Positions 1 to 8,375 of a stretch of DNA of 14,339 nt are shown piece after piece (within the stretch, counting starts at the first letter, position 1; each line of letters opens with the position of its first letter). Source of the DNA: Turbatrix aceti (lineage: Eukaryota; Nematoda; Chromadorea; Rhabditida; Panagrolaimidae). The stretch spans positions 1 to 14,339 of the forward strand of contig OZ017771.1 of assembly GCA_963969345.1 (NCBI GenBank). The letters run 5' to 3'. The position numbers and the translations under genes were made by a program. Under the pieces are notes generated by a model. It ran no database searches and was not told the DNA's origin. It saw only the letters and a program-made list of their open reading frames with translations.

Positions 1-53
1 CCTTTTTAGTTTATATAAAATATAGCTTTGAAGCAGCTAAGAATTTTAGAGGT
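1..53 (+). tRNA. trnF: tRNA-Phe (GAA)
   Basis: The anticodon GAA (30-32) lies in a 7-nt loop closed by an anticodon stem. There is a D-arm, and a short loop replaces the T-arm, as in most nematode mitochondrial tRNAs. The acceptor stem closes best if its first base is base 14339 of this window (A-T, then C-G, C-G, T-A, T-G, T-A with bases 48-53). The sequence is therefore a circle cut one base inside this gene. cob follows after 2 nt. Confidence 0.9.
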
Positions 54-55
54 GT

Positions 56-1159
56 ATGAAACAGTTATTGAGTTTTGTTAATTCTTTAGTTATTACTTTA
101 CCAAGAAGTAAATCTTTAAGTTTAAATTGAAATTTTGGTAGAATGTTGGGTATAGTGTTAGGTTTTCAATTGTTAACTGGTACTTTGTTGGCTATTTATT
201 ATTCTGCTGATAGTTTATTGGCTTTTAATAGTGTACAGTATATTATATATGAGGTAAATTTTGGTTGAGTTTTTCGTATTTTTCATTTTAATGGTGCTAG
301 TTTATTTTTTGTTTTTTTGTATTTACATTTTTTTAAAGGTTTATTTTTTAGCAGTTATCGTCTTAAGCCGGTTTGAGGTTCAGGTTTGACAATTTTTTTA
401 TTAGTAATGATAGAGGCTTTTATAGGTTATGTTTTGGTTTGGGCTCAGATAAGTTTTTGGGCTTCTGTAGTTATTACAAGTTTATTAAGGGTTATTCCTA
501 TTTGGGGCTCTACTTTGGTTGTTTGGATTTGGAGTGGGTTCAGGGTTTCTGGGGCAACTTTAAAGTTTTTCTTTGTTTTACATTTTTTAGTACCTTGGGG
601 TTTATTATTGGTTGTTTTGCTTCATTTAATTTTTTTACATGATACAGGTAGAACCTCTAAACTATTTTGTCATGGGGATTACGATAAAATTAGATTTTTT
701 CCTTTTTATTGATTTAAAGATGGTTATAATTTAATTATTTGGTTATCATTTTTTGTTTTTTCTTTAACTAGTCCCTTTGTTTTGGGTGATCCTGAGATAT
801 TTATTGAGGCTGACCCTATGATAAGACCAGTACATATTGTACCTGAGTGATATTTTTTGTTTGCTTATGCAATTTTGCGTGCTATTCCTAATAAGGTGCT
901 GGGGGTTGTAGCTTTGCTAATAAGTATTGTAAGGTTCTATTTTTTTATTTTAATTTCTAACTATCATAGAGTTTTGACTAAATTAAATAAATTTTTAGTG
1001 TTTTTTTTTATTTTTGTTTCTATTATTTTAAGTTGGTTGGGTCAGTGTTTAGTGGAGTTTCCTTTTGTATATTTAAGTGCAGGTTTTTCTATTTTATATT
1101 TTTTTTTAATTTATGTTTTAATTTTTGTTTACTATTTTATTAATATTTTATTTAAGTAG
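56..1159 (+). CDS. cob: cytochrome b
   Basis: Core subunit of ubiquinol:cytochrome c reductase (complex III) in the inner membrane. It carries both b hemes and the quinol sites. Read with code 5 it is 367 aa, ATG to TAG, about the nematode family length. The four heme ligands are visible as two His pairs, each 14 residues apart: H77/H91 and H176/H190. The Qo-site PEWY motif is at residues 263-266, with its Trp coded by TGA. Many hydrophobic segments fit the eight-helix topology. The frame breaks up under the standard code because conserved Trp positions use TGA. It starts 2 nt after trnF. The last base of its TAG is the likely first base of trnL1. Confidence 0.98.
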
Positions 1160-1215
1160 TGTATATATTATAAGGAAGATATATTAGATTTAGGTTCTAA
1201 AGATAAAAATTACAC
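1159..1215 (+). tRNA. trnL1: tRNA-Leu (UAG, CUN codons)
   Basis: The anticodon TAG (1191-1193) sits in a 7-nt loop on a perfect 5-bp stem (TTAGA/TCTAA). The acceptor has five pairs (GTGTA with TACAC) and then two mismatches. There is a 3-bp D-stem and a T-arm replacement loop. It overlaps the last base of the cob stop and lies between cob and cox3, the usual chromadorean position. Confidence 0.92.
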
Positions 1216-1216
1216 T

Positions 1217-1980
1217 TTGTTTCACAATTTTCATATTTTGAGTCTTTCTACTTTTCCTTATTTAGTTTTTATGGGAGCTTTTGGTTTAACTACTTCAGTT
1301 TTACTTTTTTTTAAGTACGGTTTCTGATATTTTGCTGTATTTTGTTTATTTGTTTTGTTATTTGTTTCCTTTTGTTGGTCAAAAGATATTTCTATAGAAG
1401 GTTTAAGGGGTTATCATAATTTTTTTGTTATAGATGGTTTTAAATTTGGTGTTTTAATTTTTATTTTTAGTGAATTTATATTTTTTTTTGGTATTTTTTG
1501 GACTTTTTTTGATGCTGCTTTGGTTCCTGTTCATGATTTGGGTGAGACTTGGTCACCTGTTGGTTTGGTGTTGGTTAATCCTTTTGGGGTTCCACTTTTA
1601 AATACTATTATTTTATTAAGTAGAGGTGTGACTGTAACTTGGGCGCACTATGGTTTATTGAGAAATAAAAGTTGTACTGTTAGTATAGTGTTGACTGTAG
1701 TTTTGGCTGCCTATTTTACTTCTATTCAAATAATAGAATATCAAGAGGCTAGGTTTTCTATTTCTGATGGTGTTTTTGGTAGGATTTTTTACTTGTCTAC
1801 AGGTTTTCACGGTGCTCATGTTTTATTTGGTGGTTTATTTTTGTTTTTTAATTTAATTCGTCTTTTAAAAAATCATTTTAATTATAATCATCATTTAGGT
1901 TTGGAGTTTGCTATTCTTTATTGACATTTTGTCGATGTTGTTTGGTTATTTTTGTTTGTTTTTGTTTATTGATGATCTTA
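1217..1980 (+). CDS. cox3: cytochrome c oxidase subunit III
   Basis: Core subunit of complex IV with seven membrane helices. It contains no redox metal and supports proton uptake. About 254 aa in code 5, with a typical HGAHVLFGG segment and the terminal HFVDVVWLF...YWW block (both Trp coded TGA) of nematode COX3. The start is taken as TTG just after trnL1, followed by FHNFHIL. The frame could run on to TAA at 2006, but that would enter trnN and exceed family length. The likely end is an incomplete TA (1979-1980) just before trnN, completed by polyadenylation. The exact last base is uncertain by one or two. Confidence 0.95.
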
Positions 1981-1981
1981 T

Positions 1982-2038
1982 TTGAGAATTATTTTAATTA
2001 TAGAATAACTGATTGTTAATCAGCAGGTAAATTTTCAG
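1982..2038 (+). tRNA. trnN: tRNA-Asn (GUU)
   Basis: The anticodon GTT (2015-2017) lies in a 7-nt loop with a 4-bp CTGA/TCAG stem. The acceptor pairs 1982-1988 (TTGAGAA) with 2032-2038 (TTTTCAG) at all seven positions, counting two G-T pairs. It abuts trnT directly. In C. elegans trnN lies between trnS2 and trnY. Here that gap is only 3 nt (11625-11627), and no other GTT tRNA was seen, so this is the sole trnN and it appears to have moved. Confidence 0.88.
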
Positions 2039-2093
2039 GTCATGTTAGTTTAATTTAGAATACCAGTTTTGTAAACTGGGGGTTTAAGGTGGC
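2039..2093 (+). tRNA. trnT: tRNA-Thr (UGU)
   Basis: The anticodon TGT (2070-2072) sits on a perfect 5-bp CCAGT/ACTGG stem. The D-stem is GTTT/GAAT. The acceptor 2039-2045 pairs with 2087-2093 in six of seven positions, several of them G-T. A short loop replaces the T-arm. It lies directly between trnN and nad4. Confidence 0.9.
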
Positions 2094-2094
2094 T

Positions 2095-3324
2095 GTTTTT
2101 TCTTGATTTATTTTAGGTTTGTATTTTTTTTATGATTGTTTTTATTTTTTTTTATTTATTTTAGTTTGAGCTATAAGTATTTTTTTCTCTGGTTCTTGGG
2201 GGGGAATTTTTTTATTTGTTGACTCTAATACTTTTATTTTATTGGTTGTAATAACTATTTTTATTTTGGGCTTAGTCTTATTGAGGGAGAAAAATTATAT
2301 AATTCTTATTTTATCAGAAATTTTAGTTTTAATTAGAATTATTTTTTTTTTTTCTTTTAGAATTTTGTTTATATATATTTTTTTTGAGCTGTCTATATTT
2401 CCTATTATTATAATAATTTTAGGTTATGGGTCTCAAATTGAAAAAATTAATTCAACTTTTTATTTGATGTTTTATGCCTCTTTTTGTTCTTTTCCTTTTT
2501 TATTTTTATATTTTTATTATGATTTAGATTTTGGTTTTTGTTATTTTACTAAATTAATATCTTGGGAGTTATTATTTTTTTTATCTTTAGGTTTTTTGAT
2601 GAAGTTTCCTGTTTATTTTTTACATTTATGGTTACCAAAGGCTCATGTTGAGGCTCCAACAACGGCCAGAATGTTGTTGGCCGGCTTGTTATTAAAATTA
2701 GGTACTGCTGGTTTTTTGCGTTTTATAAAAAGTTTTAGGTTTATTCATTTAAATTTTTGATTTTTTATTTCTTTTATTGGTATATGTTTGGGGGCTTTAT
2801 CTTGTATTTTTCAGAGTGATGCAAAATCTTTGGCTGCATATTCTTCTATTACTCATATGGGTTTTTTATTACTATGTTTGTTACTTTTGTCTTTGGAGGG
2901 TAAAACTTCTAGTTTACTTTTAATGTTGGCTCATGGTTATACGTCTTCTTTGATATTTTTTTTGATCGGTGAATACTACCATAGTTCTTCTACACGTATT
3001 ATATACTATTTAAATAGTTTTTTAAACCTTAGTGTCTTTTTTTCTTTAGTTTTTATTTTAACTTTCTTGAGAAATGCTGGTATGCCTCCTTCTTTGAGTT
3101 TTTTATCAGAATTTATCTGTATTTCTTTTTCGTTAAATTTATTTTCTTATCTTTTTTATGTTCTTTTTTTTTATTTTTTTTTTGCTTTTTATTATTCAAT
3201 TTATTTTATTACTAATTTTTTAATAGGTAAATCTTTAGTTTCTTTAATTTATTGGGGGGGTTTATCAAGTTATTTTTTTTTATTGATGTCTTTTAATGTG
3301 TTTTGGTTAGGTTTTTTTTTTTAG
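2095..3324 (+). CDS. nad4: NADH dehydrogenase subunit 4
   Basis: Proton-pumping, antiporter-like membrane subunit of complex I. Starting at GTT 2095, one base after trnT, gives 409 aa to TAG, which is the C. elegans ND4 length as I recall it. Recognisable blocks are YGSQIEKINSTFYLMFYA, MKFPVYFLHLWLPKAHVEAP (the Lys/His-bearing proton-channel region) and YSSITHMGF. An in-frame TGA at 2758 is Trp. GTT is an uncommon initiator. Downstream ATT 2110 or TTG 2119 are alternatives that shorten the N-terminus by 5-8 residues. No tRNA separates it from cox1. Confidence 0.95.
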
Positions 3325-3349
3325 TGATTTAATTATAATAATATTACTA

Positions 3350-4922
<1,573 letters not shown>

Positions 4923-4924
<2 letters not shown>

Positions 4925-4978
4925 GAAATTTATTATAATTAGTATATTTAATTGCAAATTAAAAGGTTGAGGTTTCTT
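4923..4978 (+). tRNA. trnC: tRNA-Cys (GCA)
   Basis: The anticodon GCA lies in the loop TTGCAAA on a TTTAA/TTAAA stem. The acceptor AAGAAAT (4923-4929) pairs with GTTTCTT (4972-4978), with one G-T pair. It probably shares two bases with the cox1 TAA stop. First of the C-M-D-G cluster, the order seen in C. elegans. Confidence 0.92.
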
Positions 4979-5037
4979 AGTAAGGTAGGATAATTTAAGT
5001 CCAATAGGTTCATACCCTGTAAGTATTTTTCTTTACT
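4979..5037 (+). tRNA. trnM: tRNA-Met (CAU)
   Basis: The anticodon CAT lies in the loop TTCATAC, closed by ATAGG/CCTGT. The acceptor AGTAAGG (4979-4985) pairs with CTTTACT (5031-5037), with one G-T pair. It abuts trnC and trnD with no spacer. Confidence 0.93.
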
Positions 5038-5093
5038 AGAAATTTTATTATAATTAGTATATTTCATTGTCATTGAAAAGGTAATAAATTTCT
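5038..5093 (+). tRNA. trnD: tRNA-Asp (GUC)
   Basis: The anticodon GTC lies in the loop TTGTCAT with a TTCA/TGAA stem. The acceptor AGAAATT (5038-5044) and AATTTCT (5087-5093) are perfectly complementary. A T-arm replacement loop is present. Confidence 0.94.
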
Positions 5094-5149
5094 GACTCTT
5101 TAATATAATTAAGTATATTTGACTTCCAATCAGAATGTTTTTAAGGGTT
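5094..5149 (+). tRNA. trnG: tRNA-Gly (UCC)
   Basis: The anticodon TCC lies in the loop CTTCCAA with the stem TTTGA/TCAGA. The acceptor GACTCTT (5094-5100) pairs with AAGGGTT (5143-5149), including G-T pairs. cox2 begins one base later. Confidence 0.93.
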
Positions 5150-5150
5150 A

Positions 5151-5849
5151 TTGACAAGTTATTTTCAAGGTTATAATTTAAGCTTCTCGGGGAGTTTATT
5201 TTCTAGTTATATGGATTGGTTTCATAGTTTTAACTGTAGTCTTTTATTGGGTGTTTTAGTTTTTGTTGTTTTAATATTTTCTTTTTTGTTGCTTAATAGT
5301 TATTATTTTAAAAGAAAAAAGATTGAGTATCAGTTCGGTGAACTATTGTGTAGGGTTTTTCCTACTATTATTCTTTTATTTCAAATAGTACCCTCTTTGA
5401 GTTTGCTTTATTATTATGGTTTAATGAGTTTAGATAGTCAGTTGACTGTTAAAGTTACTGGTCATCAGTGATATTGAAGTTATGAAGTTGCAGACATTCC
5501 TGGTTTAGAGTTTGATTCTTATATAAAGTCTTTAGATACTTTAAATTTTGGTGAACCGCGTCTATTAGAAGTAGATAATCGTTGTGTGTTGCCTGTGGAT
5601 ACAAATATTCGTTTTTGTATTTCTTCTGCAGATGTTATCCATTCTTGGTCTGTTAATAATATAGCTATTAAATTAGATGCAATAAGAGGTATTTTATCTA
5701 CATTGAATTATAATTTTCCTATAGTTGGTGTTTTTTATGGTCAGTGTTCGGAGATTTGTGGGGCTAACCATAGTTTTATACCTGTGGCTTTGGAAGTGAC
5801 CTTATTTAATTCTTTTAAAAGTTGGTGTATTTTAATATTAGAAAATTAG
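5151..5849 (+). CDS. cox2: cytochrome c oxidase subunit II
   Basis: Complex IV subunit that takes electrons from cytochrome c through the binuclear CuA centre. It is 232 aa from TTG to TAG. There are two N-terminal membrane helices, then an intermembrane-space cupredoxin domain. The CuA ligands are all visible: H164 (DVIHSW), C199 and C203 with E201 between them (YGQCSEICGANHS), H207 and M210 (coded ATA). The aromatic segment HQWYWSYE uses TGA for both Trp. TTG one base after trnG is the natural start and is a common nematode initiator. The final G of the stop is shared with trnH. Confidence 0.98.
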
Positions 5850-5901
5850 CTTTTTAGTTTATTTTTAAAATTTTTGTTTGTGGTACAAAAGAATTTAGAG
5901 C
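5849..5901 (+). tRNA. trnH: tRNA-His (GUG)
   Basis: The anticodon GTG (5880-5882) is in a 7-nt loop closed by a perfect TTTGT/ACAAA stem. The acceptor GCTTT pairs with AGAGC-type bases at 5897-5901, with two T-T mismatches at its inner end. It overlaps the last base of cox2 and leads directly into rrnL. Confidence 0.9.
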
Positions 5902-6817
5902 TAAAATTTGGGTTTTATTAAAATTTGGTATTGCATATCATAAAATTAAAATTTCATAAATATGAAATATTGAAATAAAAGGGAGTTCTTAACTTATATT
6001 TAATGTTATAAATTAAATAAGAGTTTTGGAAAGGGCTGATAAATCGACTTTTATGATATAAGTTTAAATTGTTTTATTAGAAAATTATAAGATTGTATAT
6101 ATTTTTTTACAAAAGTAGAAATTAAAGTTTTCGTTTTGTTTTATAACATATTTTTTATTTTTTTTTTAATAAATTTTAAAATATTTTTTAAAATTTAGAA
6201 TTTTTTAATTATTATGTATTTGAAAATATTATTTTTTATTTTAATATAAATAGAAAAATTGGTATTAGCTTAAATGTTTTTTAAAGACTTATGTTTTTTT
6301 ATAAAATTTACCCCTGCTCTATGTTTGTAATAAATGGCAGTCTTAGCGTGAGGACATTAAGGTAGCAAAATAATTCGTGCTTTTATTGGGTTCTAGTATG
6401 AATGGGGTTATTAGGTTATGTTTTTCTATTTTTAAAAAGAATTTTATTTTAATTTAAAAATAAATTAATTTATATAAACAAAGATAAGTCTTCGGAAATT
6501 TTGTTGTAAGTTTTCTAGGGTAGAAATTTTTATAAATTTTTATTTACTATTAATAATTTAATAAATTACTCCGGAGTTAACAGAAAATCATATCTTTTAT
6601 AGTTCTTATATAAAGATAAGTTTTACATCGATGTTGTATTTTTCTTAGAAGAGAGGGAGAAGGTTCTTGTTTTGAGATTGTTCCTCTTAAAATTAAGAAA
6701 ACGTGATATTAGTTTAACTCATCGCGAGATAGAGTTGTTTATCTTGTTATATAATTTTGAATAAAAGCAATTAGTACGAAAGGAATTTTGTAGAGGTTTA
6801 AAACCTGAGAATATTCT
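5902..6817 (+). rRNA. rrnL: large subunit (16S) ribosomal RNA
   Basis: A non-coding stretch of about 916 nt between trnH and nad3, the normal position and a usual nematode size. Conserved large-subunit signatures are present. The peptidyl-transferase block around GGACATTAAGGTAGC (6352-6366) with AATAATTCGTG follows from 6369, GACAAGTCTTCGG-like helices lie near 6481-6496, and the sarcin-ricin-like AGTACGAAAGGAA is at 6773-6785. The 5' half is much reduced and AT-rich, as in nematode mitochondria. Ends are set by the neighbouring genes and are approximate. Confidence 0.93.
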
Positions 6818-7153
6818 TTGATCTTTTTAAGTTTAGTATTTTTTATTTCTTTGATTTTGGTGTTTGTGTTTTATTTGGGTAATTTTTTTTTAAGTTTAAA
6901 AACTTTTGATTATTCTAAAAATTCTGCTTTTGAGAGGGGTTTTGAAAGAATTGGAAAAATTCATACTTCTTTTAGTATTCATTTTTTTATTATTATATTA
7001 ATATTTGTTATTTTTGACTTGGAGGTTGTGATGGTTATAGGTTTTGTTATAAGTGGTGTTTTTAGTTTTTTAAGGAGGATAACAATTATTTTTTTTATTT
7101 TGTTTGGTTTTTACATGGAATGATATTTTGGAAAATTGGTTTGGCTGGTATAG
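6818..7153 (+). CDS. nad3: NADH dehydrogenase subunit 3
   Basis: Small complex I membrane subunit next to the quinone-binding pocket. TTG to TAG gives 111 aa, the length I expect for nematode ND3. Conserved blocks include SIHFF, VIFDLEVVM and the terminal GFYMEWYFGKLVWL, with Trp at 7121 coded TGA. The loop that is ECGF in many animals reads FESGF here, because its AGG is Ser in code 5. No tRNA lies between rrnL and nad3, and the long non-coding region starts right after the stop. Confidence 0.96.
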
Positions 7154-7298
7154 GGGTGTTAAACAATTAAAAAGTCTTGATGAAAATTTAATTATTTTTT
7201 TATAAATTTTTTAATATATTTATAACTAATTTTTATTTATATTTAAATTTTTGTCAAAGGGGGGTGTATGTGGATTTTTTTTTTCGTGGTATTTTTTG

Positions 7299-7302
7299 TA
7301 TA

Positions 7303-7382
<80 letters not shown>
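7299..7382 (+). repeat. (AT)n microsatellite
   Basis: An almost pure TA/AT dinucleotide run, broken by an extra T at 7310 and a G at 7341. It lies immediately upstream of the first 120-bp unit. Such tracts are hypervariable and hard to sequence, so the exact length should be treated as approximate. Confidence 0.95.
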
Positions 7383-7386
<4 letters not shown>

Positions 7387-8375
7387 TATAAAATAATATT
7401 TAATATAAATATTATGAAAAATAAAATTTTTCATATTAAATATAAAATAATATTTTATATTTTCAGATAAAATTATATAATAAATTATATAATTTTAGAT
7501 GATAAATATAAGATATTATTTAATATAAATATTATGAAAAATAAAATTTTTCATATTAAATACAAAATAATATTTTATATTTTCAGATAAAATTATATAA
7601 TAAATTATATGATTTTAGATGATAAATATAAGATATTATTTAATATAAATATTATGAAAAATAAAATTTTTCATATTAAATACAAAATAATATTTTATAT
7701 TTTCAGATAAAATTATATAATAAATTATATGATTTTAGATGATAAATATAAGATATTATTTAATATAAATATTATGAAAAATAAAATTTTTCATATTAAA
7801 TACAAAATAATATTTTATATTTTCAGATAAAATTATATAATAAATTATATGATTTTAGATGATAAATATAAGATATTATTTAATATAAATATTATGAAAA
7901 ATAAAATTTTTCATATTAAATACAAAATAATATTTTATATTTTCAGATAAAATTATATAATAAATTATATGATTTTAGATGATAAATATAGGATATTATT
8001 TAATATAAATATTATGAAAAATAAAATTTTTCATATTAAATACAAAATAATATTTTATATTTTCAGATAAAATTATATAATAAATTATATGATTTTAGAT
8101 GATAAATATAGGATATTATTTAATATAAATATTATGAAAAATAAAATTTTTCATATTAAATACAAAATAATATTTTATATTTTCAGATAAAATTATATAA
8201 TAAATTATATGATTTTAGATGATAAATATAGGATATTATTTAATATAAATATTATGAAAAATAAAATTTTTCATATTAAATACAAAATAATATTTTATAT
8301 TTTCAGATAAAATTATATAATAAATTATATGATTTTAGATGATAAATATAGGATATTGTTTAATATAAATATTAT
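7381..8375 (+). repeat. 120-bp tandem array, 8 full units plus a partial
   Basis: Units start at 7381, 7501, 7621, 7741, 7861, 7981, 8101 and 8221, each exactly 120 bp, with a 35-bp partial unit at 8341-8375. Units 2-8 are nearly identical. Unit position 11 is A in units 2-5 and G in units 6-9. Unit 1 differs in its first 20 bases and at unit positions 63 (T not C) and 111 (A not G). The partial unit has an extra G at 8358. The array runs into the 5' end of nad5. Copy number may be underestimated if the sequence was assembled from short reads. Confidence 0.97.
7413..7435 (+). repeat. perfect hairpin in each repeat unit (first copy shown)
   Basis: ATGAAAAAT and ATTTTTCAT are perfect inverted repeats around a 3-nt AAA loop, extended by one outer T-A pair to 10 bp. 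It recurs every 120 bp in all eight full units (for example 7533-7555) and is absent from the partial ninth. Two weaker inverted repeats flank it in unit 1: TATAAAAT/ATTTTATA around AAT (7441-7459) and AAAATTATAT/ATATAATTTT (7470-7497). Both are slightly disrupted in the later units. Confidence 0.85.

Larger units (their letters stand above)
7154..8364 (+). other. AT-rich control region, non-coding
   Basis: About 1.2 kb between nad3 and nad5 without a tRNA or a credible protein gene. It has three parts: unique AT-rich sequence with T-runs (7154-7290) ending in a G-rich patch (GGGGGGTGTATGTGG near 7258-7272), an AT-dinucleotide tract, and a 120-bp tandem array that reaches nad5. As the only long non-coding stretch it is the likely site of replication and transcription control, by analogy with the nematode AT-rich region. 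No promoter or origin sequence can be pinned down from the bases alone. Confidence 0.8.

Noticed and set aside
373..642. Out-of-frame 89-codon open frame inside cob
   Set aside because: The cob frame carries the heme His residues and conserved motifs. The other frame is a shadow.
2006..2008. TAA as the cox3 stop
   Set aside because: It lies inside trnN and would extend COX3 past family length. A truncated stop before trnN fits better.
4948..5157. 69-codon open frame on the minus strand
   Set aside because: It lies across trnC, trnM, trnD and trnG, which fold well on the + strand. Every recognised gene is on +.
6540..6720. Possible atp8 gene
   Set aside because: No open frame with an MPQ-like start or ATP8-like pattern was seen next to atp6 or elsewhere. 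This stretch is rrnL. Absence of atp8 is normal in chromadorean nematodes.
7264..7470. 68-codon open frame through the AT microsatellite
   Set aside because: It is almost entirely Tyr/Ile dipeptides from the AT repeat and runs into the tandem array. No protein-like content.
7381..8375. Array considered as a CRISPR or transposon end repeat
   Set aside because: Units are directly adjacent with no variable spacers, no protein genes or terminal inverted repeats are present, and the context is an animal mitochondrial control region.
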